Assembly: GCF_900199185.1 (NCBI RefSeq)
Contig: NZ_OBMI01000003.1
Location: forward strand, 744,001 to 808,000
Direction of reading: 5' to 3'
DNA from: Sphingomonas guangdongensis
GTDB lineage: Bacteria > Pseudomonadota > Alphaproteobacteria > Sphingomonadales > Sphingomonadaceae
Length of the DNA: 64,000 bases
Shown here: one piece after another, positions 8,126 to 17,108 of the stretch
How the letters are laid out: each line of letters opens with the position of its first letter
Numbering within the stretch: position 1 is the stretch's first letter
Notes under the pieces: model-generated
The model's database searches: none
What the model was told of the DNA's origin: nothing
Seen by the model: only the letters and a program-made list of their open reading frames with translations
Position numbers and translations under genes: made by a program

Positions 8126-8413
8126 ATGATGAGTGCCCGAACGGACAGGTGCTACATGCCGGACCCGAATTTTTCCGATTTGACCACAAGCGGCGATCGG
8201 CTTCGGGCGACGGAGAATGATCGAGCTTGGCAGGAAGCAGCCAACTCAAAGCATCACCTCCGAGGCTTGCAAGAGTTCGACAGAGCGTTGGCGAATAACC
8301 GGCTAACTAGCTACTTCGCTAAGAAGATGTGGAGTGACCCGCTCGCACGTCTGTTTTTAATGTTTGGCGCCGTAATAATTCTTGTTGGTTGGACGTATTT
8401 GGCCTTTCAGTGA
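8126..8413 (+). CDS. Small inner-membrane protein, candidate entry-exclusion protein
   Basis: 95 aa, mostly hydrophilic and charged, with one strong C-terminal transmembrane helix (LFLMFGAVIILVGWTYLAF) ending two residues before the stop, so the bulk would face one side of the inner membrane. The ATG at 8126 follows GGAGAG (8111-8116). It is convergent with traG, whose stop is 15 bp away. In F- and SXT-like systems the exclusion protein (TraS or Eex) is a small inner-membrane protein encoded beside traG that recognises the TraG C-terminus. G+C here is low: 42% in row 8341-8400 by direct count. The exclusion role is inferred from position and topology only. Confidence 0.5.
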   Translation: MMSARTDRCYMPDPNFSDLTTSGDRLRATENDRAWQEAANSKHHLRGLQEFDRALANNRLTSYFAKKMWSDPLARLFLMFGAVIILVGWTYLAFQ

Positions 8414-8427
8414 GCCCGTATAGAGAC

Positions 8428-11163
8428 TTAGTGGTCTCTCGCGGCCTTGGCCGCTTCTCGCGAAATCGATCCCGCTCCTTGTGTTCGCAACTCAAGTTCG
8501 GCGTGCCGACGCGAAATGATCTTTTCACCTTGTTGCTGGACCGATCGAACCTCCGGCAGCAGGTCCGTCGTGCTCGGTGAATTGCTACGGGAAAGGTGAA
8601 CGCCCACCTGCCGAGCGTCCGCCTCTCGTCCCGCGATTCTAGACGTGCTCGGCGAAGAAAGGCCGGTCGCAGTTGGGCTTGCCAGACGCTCCTGGACGTC
8701 TCTTCGCATCGTCTCCGAGGCTCGGGAGATGTACCGAGTCACGAGCAGGTCCCGCTCGCTGCTGATCTGCGAGTCTGAAGAAGCCCAATGCGTGGCGTTT
8801 GCCGGATCGAAGGATCGATACACAAGCGGGGTGCCGAAAATCTCTTCTCGCGCAAACCGGAGAAATGAGTCGCTGGTGTTGATTGAGCCTTGCACTCCGT
8901 TTCCATCGGAGGTCGACCAACGTTCCTCGACCCTACGCGCCTCCTCGAAAAACTTCCTGGCTTCGGCGCTTCTAGTAAAGGCCTCGGACATACTCGAGCT
9001 TATACCCGATGTACTCGAGTTAACATCAGAGCGCCCGCTGGTCACCATTGAACGATTGAAAGAGTCCCTATTTTGTGACCAGCCATGCGTCTGAGACCAT
9101 TGGTGCAACGCATCGTCGATGCGAGCGTCATCTCTCGAAACAGACGCCAGGTCGCTGTCGCTCCACCTTTTCGACTTGCCACCGCTGAGGTTGGCACTGG
9201 CCCCGATACGAGCGGCCCCGAAGTTTGCGCCAAGGCCGCCTTCCACAGAAGCGGAGCCAGACACAAAACTTTCGACTGCGATGCTGTCAGCCACTTCCGC
9301 CCGCAGCCCGAACCGGCTCTGGAGCATGCGCGAGGCCTGATCTACCTCGCTAAACGTCGAAGAGATGTTCGCTCGATCCTCATTACCGTAGCTGTCGGAA
9401 ACGGAGCGGTCGGTGCTCATGGCATGGCGGAACTCCTGGAACCGGGTCACCGCAGTACTGGTGCTCTGGACCGCTTGATTGGACAGGGTCTCACCACGGC
9501 TCCGCGTCTCCGAGGCAACCTTCGCAGCCTCGGCGGCAACGGACTGGGTTACCTGCGGCATGAAGGGCAGCTTGGAGACGGGCACGTCGAGTAGTTGATT
9601 GCCCGCAAAGCTGGTCGCGAGCGTGCCCGTGTCGTTGAACGCGCGGGTCTGCGCGGCACCGTAGGTGAAGCTGGGCGCCTGGTTCCACTGGTCGTGTTGG
9701 CGGGTCTGCACCGTCTGGTTGTCGAAGCTCGAGTTGCCTAGCGCGATGTTGCCGGTCGACGCTTCCCGCGCGGCTTCCTCCGCAGCATTCTGCGACGGGT
9801 TCAGGTAGCTGGTCGCCTGGCTCGAGATCGCCATCGCGCCGCGCGCGATGCCGCCCGCGAGGAACGGGATCGAGGCGACAAGATATCCCGCGAGCAGGCC
9901 GATGTCGTCGTTGGCCTCGGTCATCCCGGTGAAACTCGCCAGCGTCAGACCGCTGCCGCTGCTGGCACTCGCCACCTCGGCGGCCCCTTTGAACATCATC
10001 ACCATGTGTAGGATGACGTAGAGCGGTCCCCAAGCCGCGAGATAGAAGAAGCCGGTCAGGTAGCCCTTCAGGGCGTACGGCCCGCTTCGCGGCATCAGGA
10101 ACAACGGGAAAAGCACCGGGAAGAGCGCGTAGAAGACCACCGTCAGGACGATGTTGAGGACAGGCACCCACTTCATCGCGGCGTGCGCGATCGAGCCGTA
10201 GGTCCGCTCGGTCTGAATGTCGGCGCGGGTCTGGGCATAGACGTCGACGCTGCCGGTGCCGCTGGTGCCCGCCGCGCTGTGCATGGCCTGCTGCATGGCA
10301 TTAATCGTGAGCGACTGCCGCAGGATGGTGCTGGCGGACGCGGAGACGCCGGTCAGGTACTGGTAGGCGACCGGCAGGTCGGCGAAGAGCTTGGCGCGGG
10401 CGAGGTCCGCCGTCTGCTTCGGGTAGAGTTGCCTGCCGAAGACGCGGCCGAGATCATCGACCATGCCGTTCCATTGGCCGCTGAGCGTCCCGTACGCCTC
10501 GCGGCAGGTCTGGATGCTTGAGGTCACCGCGCCTGAGCCGTCGCGCGTCAGGAACCGCTGTGCACGCGCCTGACTGCCGGGCGCGATCGCGTTCCAGAGA
10601 TCGGGTGCCTTCGCCAGCGTCTCCATCGAGTAGCGGCCGAGCAGCACGTCATAGAAGACGCATTGCTTGAAATGCTCGTCGAGATTGGCCGCGAACTCGG
10701 GATCGTTGATCCTGAGGCTCCGGGTGGCCTCGAACAGCCGCGAGCCGTAGATCATGCCGTTGCGGCTGTAGTCGAGATCGCCCGGCAGGCCGAAGACCAG
10801 CTCGGACGATCGAATGAGATAGTCGCCGACCTGGCTCGTGAAGCTGGCCATCATCGCCAGTCCGATCGGGACGTTGGCGACCTGCGCGGGCGCAAGGCTC
10901 GGGTTGATGCGATCGGTGACGTGCACGTCGAGCCGCGGCACCATCAGCACCATGTACATGAGCGTCGCCTGGAGAAACCAGTGCAGCCACGCCTTCCAGT
11001 CAAGGTTGAAGGCGACGATCAGGACGGAATAGGCCAGCCCCATGACCATCACGACCTGGAGCAGGCTTTTGTAGCCCCCTGCCCCGGTCCAGGCCGCGAC
11101 CGCGTTGAGGACGGCGACGATGTACTCGCCGCCGCCGATCGTGAAGAGCTCGACCGTGCCCAT
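8428..11163 (-). CDS. traG: Conjugal transfer protein TraG, mating-pair stabilisation
   Basis: 911 aa, last gene of the transfer operon. The N-terminal ~450 residues carry several transmembrane helices (for example MGLAYSVLIVAFNLDWKAW, then VLNIVLTVVFYALFPVLFPL) and match the TraG N-terminal family. The C-terminal ~450 residues are a soluble, Ser/Gln-rich, coil-forming region expected in the periplasm. In F-type systems TraG acts with TraN in mating-pair stabilisation and with TraH in pilus assembly, and its C-terminus is the target of entry exclusion. The 3' part of the gene is less G+C-rich than the 5' part (53% in row 8941-9000 against 67% in row 10441-10500, counted by eye), a sign of C-terminal exchange. 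It starts 19 bp after the traH stop. Confidence 0.85.
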   Translation of the reverse strand: MGTVELFTIGGGEYIVAVLNAVAAWTGAGGYKSLLQVVMVMGLAYSVLIVAFNLDWKAWLHWFLQATLMYMVLMVPRLDVHVTDRINPSLAPAQVANVPIGLAMMASFTSQVGDYLIRSSELVFGLPGDLDYSRNGMIYGSRLFEATRSLRINDPEFAANLDEHFKQCVFYDVLLGRYSMETLAKAPDLWNAIAPGSQARAQRFLTRDGSGAVTSSIQTCREAYGTLSGQWNGMVDDLGRVFGRQLYPKQTADLARAKLFADLPVAYQYLTGVSASASTILRQSLTINAMQQAMHSAAGTSGTGSVDVYAQTRADIQTERTYGSIAHAAMKWVPVLNIVLTVVFYALFPVLFPLFLMPRSGPYALKGYLTGFFYLAAWGPLYVILHMVMMFKGAAEVASASSGSGLTLASFTGMTEANDDIGLLAGYLVASIPFLAGGIARGAMAISSQATSYLNPSQNAAEEAAREASTGNIALGNSSFDNQTVQTRQHDQWNQAPSFTYGAAQTRAFNDTGTLATSFAGNQLLDVPVSKLPFMPQVTQSVAAEAAKVASETRSRGETLSNQAVQSTSTAVTRFQEFRHAMSTDRSVSDSYGNEDRANISSTFSEVDQASRMLQSRFGLRAEVADSIAVESFVSGSASVEGGLGANFGAARIGASANLSGGKSKRWSDSDLASVSRDDARIDDALHQWSQTHGWSQNRDSFNRSMVTSGRSDVNSSTSGISSSMSEAFTRSAEARKFFEEARRVEERWSTSDGNGVQGSINTSDSFLRFAREEIFGTPLVYRSFDPANATHWASSDSQISSERDLLVTRYISRASETMRRDVQERLASPTATGLSSPSTSRIAGREADARQVGVHLSRSNSPSTTDLLPEVRSVQQQGEKIISRRHAELELRTQGAGSISREAAKAARDH

Positions 11164-11182
11164 CTCGTGCTGATCCCGAAGC

Positions 11183-12724
11183 TTAGTTGAGGCCGTGCGC
11201 GGCGACGCCGCGAGACCAGTCGAGGGACGCCGCCATGCCCGGCGACATTGAATTGGCGAGCACGTTCTCGAGGAACTGCGTCTTCTGAATGATCGCCATG
11301 ATCGCGGTCACGCGTGCCTGCGTCGTCTGCTGGCGATCGGCGAGCGTGGTCCGCGCCGTGTTGATCTGCGCCGTCCAGGCCCCGAGCTTCGCCTCGTCGG
11401 CGGCGATGAAGGTCGCCCTCGACTTGCCCACCTCGCTGACCAGTTGGTCGAGGATGGCGTAAAGCAAGTCGATCGAGGCGATCTCGGCCAAAGTCGAGCG
11501 ATCGTCGCTCGATAGCCCGCGGGCATAGGCCGCCTGCACGGTCAGGATCTTGTAGAGCGGGATCGAGGAGATCTGGAGCAGCTCCTTCTGCTCGGGGCTG
11601 ATCGCGGTGTCGCTGCGGATTGCCTCCACCATCCCGTCGATCAGTGCAGTGACGCGGGGCCGGAGCGCCTTGGCGGCTGGGACCGACAAAGGCGCGAATG
11701 TCGGGTTGAGGCACTGATCCTCAGTGTCGCAGTGGTAGACCTGCACCTCGCCTGCGCTGGTGCCGTCGAGGAGGGCCGTTACGAGCGTGGACGTCGTGTC
11801 ACCGGTCAGCGGCTGAAAGCGGCCCGGATCACTGTCGGTCGGCGGCACGTAGATGATCGTGCCAACCATGGTCATGACGTACTCGGCGAGGTCGCGATCG
11901 AAGCTGCCGCCTGAGTTGAAGAACTTGGACCCGCGGAGCACGTGCCAGGTGTAGTTGCGCGGCACCGCGCTGTTCACCGCATCCCATTTGGACGGGTCGG
12001 CACCGTTGATGGTCGAGCTCCGCTCGCCCTTGCTGCCGCAGCCGTGCTTGGCGGCGGCATAGTCCGAGAAGATGCCGTCGGAGTTGCCGATCGCCTCGCA
12101 GATCGCCTTGTCGGCGAGGTCGCCCTTCGGCCACACGGACCCGACCAGGGCCTGGGCGGCCTCGCAGCTCGAAATGTTGAGATTGTTCATGAGCTGCGCC
12201 TTCTGGGCGAACTCATCCATCACCTTCGAGCATTCGGGGCAGACGGTGTCGATCGCGAGCTTGAAGGCGAAGCCGACCGCATTGTTCGCGACCGCCTTCA
12301 GCATGGCGACGATCTCGCTCGAGTTGATGAACGAGAAGGATCCCGCGAACAGGTCAATCCCGCCGCAGCCGGCACGGGCCGAGGGCAGCTGCAGGTTGGC
12401 GAGGTTGGTCGTCTTCTGGGGAAAGCGCGTCCAGACGTTGCCGAGGCTGTAATAGCCCGCCGACTGGCCCTGAAAGGCGCTCGGCCCGGTCACGTTGGCA
12501 GCGCCGCCTGCGTCCGCCACGAACTTGTCCATAGCGCCGCCGACGTCGGCCGCTGCGGGGGCAGCCGGCAGGACCAGCGGCACCACGGCGCCGGCGAGGC
12601 TCAGCGAGCAGGCCAGCGTGCCGGCAATGCGCCCGCAGCGGCTGAGCGCAGCGCCCGTTGTGTCGAGCGCGGAACGGGCGAGCGCACGCAGGCGCGCGCC
12701 AACGGACGCTGGGTCAATAGTCAC
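11183..12724 (-). CDS. traH: Conjugal transfer pilus assembly protein TraH
   Basis: 513 aa. An N-terminal hydrophobic signal segment (around residues 32-60, TLACSLSLAGAVVPLVLPAA ending near AAAD) sends it to the periplasm. The body has the TraH landmarks: GYYSLGNVWTRFPQKTTNL, a cysteine-flanked CGGIDLFAGSFSFIN motif, CPEC, and paired cysteines in ISSCEAAQ and KAICEAIGN that probably form disulfides. The C-terminus is helical. TraH is part of the F-type outer-membrane-associated assembly with TraF and TraW/TrbC and is needed for pilus extension. It overlaps traF by 11 bp, which argues for translational coupling. Length fits F-like TraH. Confidence 0.87.
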   Translation of the reverse strand: MTIDPASVGARLRALARSALDTTGAALSRCGRIAGTLACSLSLAGAVVPLVLPAAPAAADVGGAMDKFVADAGGAANVTGPSAFQGQSAGYYSLGNVWTRFPQKTTNLANLQLPSARAGCGGIDLFAGSFSFINSSEIVAMLKAVANNAVGFAFKLAIDTVCPECSKVMDEFAQKAQLMNNLNISSCEAAQALVGSVWPKGDLADKAICEAIGNSDGIFSDYAAAKHGCGSKGERSSTINGADPSKWDAVNSAVPRNYTWHVLRGSKFFNSGGSFDRDLAEYVMTMVGTIIYVPPTDSDPGRFQPLTGDTTSTLVTALLDGTSAGEVQVYHCDTEDQCLNPTFAPLSVPAAKALRPRVTALIDGMVEAIRSDTAISPEQKELLQISSIPLYKILTVQAAYARGLSSDDRSTLAEIASIDLLYAILDQLVSEVGKSRATFIAADEAKLGAWTAQINTARTTLADRQQTTQARVTAIMAIIQKTQFLENVLANSMSPGMAASLDWSRGVAAHGLN

Positions 12725-13535
12725 TGCCGGCCTTTCGCTGGGTGAGGAGGAAGATGCGCTCCATCAGCTCGTCGGCAGCGATGATGCCGTAGCCGATGGG
12801 AATCGCGGTCTTGGTCGCGCTGTCGAACAGGACCACGGCGGGCGTGATCTTGGCGGTCAGGCCCATCGCCGAGCGCTGGTTGGTCTCCACCGTGTAGCGC
12901 GGGAAGGTCTCGGACGGGCCGCCGTCGGTCGAGATCGCGCGAACGGTCAGGTGATGCGTGTCGGCGACCGCCTTCACGATCGGGGACATGACCCGGCACG
13001 CCCCGCAGCTCTGCGCGAAGAAGTAGAACAGCCCGTATCGCCGGCCAAGGCGGTCGAGCGCCTGGTCGCGCTCGACCTTGCGGGCATCGGACCATTGCTG
13101 CTTCGCGACCGTCCCGACCGGCCGCTGCAGCGTGTAGTCGAGCTCCGGCGTCTGCCAGAGCGCGCGCTGCCAGACGTCGCCGAACAGCGAGGCGCGGTCG
13201 AGCTGGGCTCGCTGGAAGCGGATATAAGCCGTGACATTGTCAGGCGTCGGCTCGAGGATCGCGCGCGCCTTGAGCTCGCGCAGCTCGGCGGTGATCGCGT
13301 CAAGCTTTTCCGCCGCGGTCGGTGCCGAGGGCACCGGCGCGGCCGCCGTATCGGGCTCCTCCACCTTGGGCCGCTCGCAGTAGAACCAAGTTCCGAGATG
13401 GCGATCCTGGCAGTAGAAGCGGTCGCCGATCTGAACCAAACGCGCCGGGTCCGGCGGGGTCTGGGCCGGGGCCGATGCGGCAACCACGAGGCTGAGCGTC
13501 GTCAACAGGTGGCGGCAGAAGCGAGCGAGTTTCAT
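12714..13535 (-). CDS. traF: Conjugal transfer protein TraF (thioredoxin-like, F-type)
   Basis: 273 aa with an N-terminal signal peptide (MKLARFCRHLLTTLSLVVAA, then SAPAQ). The C-terminal half is a thioredoxin fold with an active-site-like CGAC (in FFAQSCGACRVMSPIV) and a predicted cis-proline loop near KITPAVVLFDS. TraF of F-type systems is a periplasmic protein needed for pilus assembly. F TraF has lost its CXXC, whereas many relatives like this one keep it and probably help fold the cysteine-rich TraN, TraU and TraH. It is flanked by traN (4-bp overlap, ATGA) and traH (11-bp overlap). Confidence 0.87.
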   Translation of the reverse strand: MKLARFCRHLLTTLSLVVAASAPAQTPPDPARLVQIGDRFYCQDRHLGTWFYCERPKVEEPDTAAAPVPSAPTAAEKLDAITAELRELKARAILEPTPDNVTAYIRFQRAQLDRASLFGDVWQRALWQTPELDYTLQRPVGTVAKQQWSDARKVERDQALDRLGRRYGLFYFFAQSCGACRVMSPIVKAVADTHHLTVRAISTDGGPSETFPRYTVETNQRSAMGLTAKITPAVVLFDSATKTAIPIGYGIIAADELMERIFLLTQRKAGSDY

Positions 13536-15274
13536 CGGCCGCCTCCGTTCACCGCATAATAGTCTGCGATCTTCTGCTGCAGGGTGACGACCGTGCCGAG
13601 CTCATCGGGGAGCTTGGCTGCGTCCTGGAACTCGGCATAGACTTCGGAGAAGTCCATGCGGCTGAGGTCGAGCCGGGCGAACTCGTCGATCGTGAAACCC
13701 TGGCAGCTCTCCTTCTTCGGACTGCCCCACGGCTTGTTGATCTGGGCCCTGCCCTGCTCTTGGAGGATGCGGCTGAGCTTCGACTCGAAGCAGCAATAGG
13801 TCTTCTTTTTGGTGACGCAGATCCCGAAGACGCTGTCCGAGCAGTAGCTGCCGACATAGTGGCAGAGCCCCTGGGCGTCGCGTTGATGCAGCAGGACCTC
13901 CTCGCGATCGCAGCCCAGCGTCACCAGCAGCTGCGAATAAGGGATCAGCGGGAAGGCCTTACCCGCGCAGCAGTTCAGAATGCCGAACACCTTGGAGTGG
14001 CAGGTATCGCGCTCGCCCTTGAACAGCGTCAGCTTGGCGGGATCGAACTCCTTGCCGGCTTGGCTCGCGGCATTGAGCGCCACCGCGGCGTCCTTGAACT
14101 CGTCATTGGACTGGCGGTTGATCGTCTCGCACTCGCCGTTGACGCAGTAGATGTCCCCGTCGCAGACATATTGCTTGGCTGGCGCGGGCCCGTCCGGGAC
14201 CGTGCAGCTGTAGATCCGCTCGCGCGTCGGACACGGCGCTTCGTCGGTCAGGCACTCCTCGCGCGCGAACCGGCAGTCCTTGTTCGCCTCCAGCGCATCG
14301 CAGTTCTGCGCCGGTACGGCCTTGTGGCATTCGTAGGTCCGCTGCCACGCCCAGCACGGCTTGGTCACCGAGACGCCATCGATCACCCGCGTCACGGGAT
14401 CGCTCGAGGTGCAGATATCCGCCGTGCTCGTGCAGCCGCTGTCGCCGGCGAGGCTCGCGCAGGCGCCCTCGTCGCGGCGTTCGGCGACGGTGCTCTGGGT
14501 CTCGGTCCCGCGAAGTGACCCGCCGGGTACCGGCGCGTCGCAGAGCAGTTCCTCGACTGGCTCGCCGGGCTCGGTGCAATATTGGTAGGGCGGCTTGCTG
14601 TAGCCCTGCAGGCAGCGTCCTTCGTGCGAACCGGTGCGCTGGCACGAGGCCTGCTCGAACAGGCTGCAATCATCGACGCGGTTGAAGCCGGCGTTGAAGT
14701 CGCTGCACCAGTAACGATAGCCGGTCTTCTTAGTCACAGAAACGACCAGCGGGATCGTGCAGCTCGCCGTCCGCTGTTCCAGCGCGACCCCGTCGTTGCA
14801 GGTGGCCTCATAGGTGCCGCTGGCACCGGTCGAGGGGGGCAGCTCCCGGCAGCTGCCCTGGCCGCCGCCGACGCTCATGCCGCTCACATAGGTCGCGGGA
14901 TCGTCGGAGATGGCGCGTCCGCGCGCGATCGTCGCCTCGATTTCCTCGATGGCCACGCGCGGCCGGCCGTCGAGCGAGGAGCGGACGGTCGCATAGCCTT
15001 CATTGCTCGACGCCGCCGAGGTTGCCTGGGCGGCGATCGCGTCGGGATCGTCGAACAGCGGCGATTGCGAGGGCGTGCCGGCGAAGCCCGGCACGCGATC
15101 GGCGGTGGGCGCCGTCTTTGCCGCGTCCTGCGCCTTGCCGAGCGCATCGCTGCCGAACGCCTTGCCGTCGGCGCGTGCGGCCTCGGTCTGGCTCTGCCCG
15201 AGCGCTCCGCCTGCGCCGAGCCCGGCGGCGAACAGGGCGAGCGCGAGCCCCAGGCTGGTGCGGGCCGGGCTCAC
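13532..15274 (-). CDS. traN: Mating-pair stabilisation protein TraN (cysteine-rich outer-membrane adhesin)
   Basis: 580 aa. It has a signal peptide (ALALFAAGLGAGGALG), then more than 30 cysteines spread through the middle in patterns typical of TraN (CNDGVALEQRTASC, YSYCTEPGEPV-like, CCAGKAFPLIPYSQ, CDREE). TraN sits in the donor outer membrane and binds a recipient outer-membrane protein to stabilise mating pairs, setting host range. Its many disulfides fit the DsbC-like protein and the CGAC TraF encoded in the same operon. The stop overlaps the traF start (ATGA at 13532-13535) and its start overlaps the trbC stop. Confidence 0.85.
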   Translation of the reverse strand: MSPARTSLGLALALFAAGLGAGGALGQSQTEAARADGKAFGSDALGKAQDAAKTAPTADRVPGFAGTPSQSPLFDDPDAIAAQATSAASSNEGYATVRSSLDGRPRVAIEEIEATIARGRAISDDPATYVSGMSVGGGQGSCRELPPSTGASGTYEATCNDGVALEQRTASCTIPLVVSVTKKTGYRYWCSDFNAGFNRVDDCSLFEQASCQRTGSHEGRCLQGYSKPPYQYCTEPGEPVEELLCDAPVPGGSLRGTETQSTVAERRDEGACASLAGDSGCTSTADICTSSDPVTRVIDGVSVTKPCWAWQRTYECHKAVPAQNCDALEANKDCRFAREECLTDEAPCPTRERIYSCTVPDGPAPAKQYVCDGDIYCVNGECETINRQSNDEFKDAAVALNAASQAGKEFDPAKLTLFKGERDTCHSKVFGILNCCAGKAFPLIPYSQLLVTLGCDREEVLLHQRDAQGLCHYVGSYCSDSVFGICVTKKKTYCCFESKLSRILQEQGRAQINKPWGSPKKESCQGFTIDEFARLDLSRMDFSEVYAEFQDAAKLPDELGTVVTLQQKIADYYAVNGGGR

Positions 15275-16020
15275 TGCGCCTCTCCCAGCCGGGCACGGTA
15301 GACCGCCGCGATGCGGGCACCGGGACCGTTCCCGCGGGCGAAGGTGTCGAGCGCGTGTGCCAGCGTGACATTGCCGTCCATGCGATCATGCGGCGGCAGC
15401 GTCGTGCGGCAATCGAACCCGTCACACAGGTCGAAGTCGGTGGCGGTCACAACATAAGCCGGTACGGCCTCCACGTCGAAGGCGCGGAACAGCCGCGGGT
15501 CAATACCCACTGCCGCCTTGACCTCACCGGGCGGCAGCACCTTGGCGAGCGCGGTAGTGAACGTCCTGGCCGAGTTGCCTGGCAAGCCGCGGAACACGAC
15601 CACGCCGCCTGCCCTGCTGACGTCGGCGATCATCGCTTGGAGCGAGGCCGAGGGCATCGAGAGGCTGGCGAACGCGAGCAGCCGCGGCGCGTCCTCCGGC
15701 GCCATCTGCTTGCCCGAAGCGGCGACCATGCCGTCGAAGTCGAAGGTCGCGGCTGGATCACCGCTGGTCTTGGTCGAGGCGTAGCGGGCGGCGACAGCGC
15801 GGGCCGAGGCCGCATTGTCGGCGGCGTCCCGGCGGAGCGCCTCGCCGCGCCGGGCGACGACATTGGTGAGCGCTTCGGCTTCCTGCGGCGAGAGCTTGGC
15901 GCGCGCGCGTACCTTGGCGAGATCGAGCCCGTCGACGGTCTGGGCGCCGGAGGTGGCGGCGAGGCCGAGCAGCAAGCCGGTAAAGGCGGCGGTGCCGGCG
16001 ACGAAGAGGTGACGCCGCAT
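15271..16020 (-). CDS. trbC: Pilus assembly protein TrbC (type F)
   Basis: 249 aa starting at the ATG whose last bases overlap the traU stop (ATGA, 16018-16022). It has a signal peptide (MRRHLFVAGTAAFTGLLLGL, then AATSGA). The rest contains the TrbC_Ftype pattern: FASLSMPSASLQAMI, then GGVVVFRGLPGNS, and VEAVPAYVVTATDFDLC, a thioredoxin-like fold without CXXC. F TrbC is periplasmic and works with TraW in pilus extension; in many elements the two are fused, here they are separate. The same frame is open upstream to 17145, but that part is antisense-type noise over traU, so the internal start is right. Confidence 0.82.
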   Translation of the reverse strand: MRRHLFVAGTAAFTGLLLGLAATSGAQTVDGLDLAKVRARAKLSPQEAEALTNVVARRGEALRRDAADNAASARAVAARYASTKTSGDPAATFDFDGMVAASGKQMAPEDAPRLLAFASLSMPSASLQAMIADVSRAGGVVVFRGLPGNSARTFTTALAKVLPPGEVKAAVGIDPRLFRAFDVEAVPAYVVTATDFDLCDGFDCRTTLPPHDRMDGNVTLAHALDTFARGNGPGARIAAVYRARLGEAQ

Positions 16021-17108
16021 CACAGCACGCAGCAGTTGCGTTTGCGCCAGACGAGATAGCCCATATCTTCTCCGATTGCGGGATAGACCTGGCCGGCTGA
16101 CATGAAGGTGGTCGACGCGCCGATCGGCGCGCAGGCGTAGCGCCCGCCGGTCTGGGGATTGGGGTTGGTGGCCTGGAAGCGATATTGCTGCTTCCGCATC
16201 ACCGGCATGAGGTAGCTGCCGCACAGGCCCTTGCTGCCCATCGTGCCCCAGGCGACGAGCTCGCGGTGGAGCTTGTAGGCGAAGCGGGCGAGCGCGAGCC
16301 GCGAAGCCTGCACATGACCGATCGAGGCGGCAACGTTGCCGTTGAGCGGATACATCGTACCCTGGCAGCCTGCGCACCAGAACAGGGGATCGGTCGGCAG
16401 CTTGGCGGTGGCCGCGACGCAGTCGGCCGCGCAGGCCGCAAGCGCCAGCGGGTTGGCGAACAGCACCGCCTCGGGGTTGATGATCGCGGTCAGCTCGGAG
16501 TCCTGCCAGAGCGGATCGACCTCGGTGATGTAGAGGATGTCGATCGAACCGGTCTCGAGGCAGAGGAAATCCGCCACGATGTTCATCCAGTAGATGAGCG
16601 GATAGGCGTACCAGTGGACGTGCCAGCCGCTGGTGTTCTGCGCCTTGCCGCCGACGGCGCTCGGCCCGGCGATCGTCTTGAAGCCGATGTCGAAGCCGGG
16701 GTCGAGCTTGAGCCCGCCAAGGTTCACGAAGCACCACGGCTTCATGCTGACGTCGGCGAGCCGGACCGGCTCCCAGAACCCCATCGCGATCCCGACCCGA
16801 AGGCCGCACGCGCAGACCGGCAGGGTCGGATTGTCGGTGTCGGGACGGCCAGCGAGCGACGGCCAGATGTTGAGCCCGCCCACCGACATCGGGAACAGGC
16901 AGCTCCAGCACACGTCGGTGATCGGGTTGACGAAGCGGCCGGTGCACTTGCCGGGCGTCCCCTCCGCCCGCGCCGGTGACGCGAGCGCGAGGCCGACAAT
17001 GGCGAGCAGCGCGACAAGCGCAGCCAGACCGAAGCGACGGTGGCGACGCGCGGCCGCATGGCGCTCTCGCGATGCGGCAAACCAGTCGCGATTGCTCATC
17101 GCGCTCAC
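16020..17108 (-). CDS. traU: Conjugal transfer protein TraU
   Basis: 362 aa with a signal/anchor segment (RFGLAALVALLAIVGLALAS, then PARAEG) and TraU hallmarks: CTGRFVNPITDVCWSCLFPM, LPVCACGLRVGIAMGFWEP, PWCFVNLGG, DPLFWCAGCQGTMYPLNG. TraU is a disulfide-rich periplasmic protein important for DNA transfer and less critical for pilus formation. Cysteine-poor homologues are rare, and the many cysteines here again match the operon's oxidative-folding genes. It starts inside the end of traW (4-bp overlap, 17105-17108) and its stop overlaps the trbC start. An alternative start nine bases in (MSNRDWF) is possible. Confidence 0.88.
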   Translation of the reverse strand: MSAMSNRDWFAASRERHAAARRHRRFGLAALVALLAIVGLALASPARAEGTPGKCTGRFVNPITDVCWSCLFPMSVGGLNIWPSLAGRPDTDNPTLPVCACGLRVGIAMGFWEPVRLADVSMKPWCFVNLGGLKLDPGFDIGFKTIAGPSAVGGKAQNTSGWHVHWYAYPLIYWMNIVADFLCLETGSIDILYITEVDPLWQDSELTAIINPEAVLFANPLALAACAADCVAATAKLPTDPLFWCAGCQGTMYPLNGNVAASIGHVQASRLALARFAYKLHRELVAWGTMGSKGLCGSYLMPVMRKQQYRFQATNPNPQTGGRYACAPIGASTTFMSAGQVYPAIGEDMGYLVWRKRNCCVL

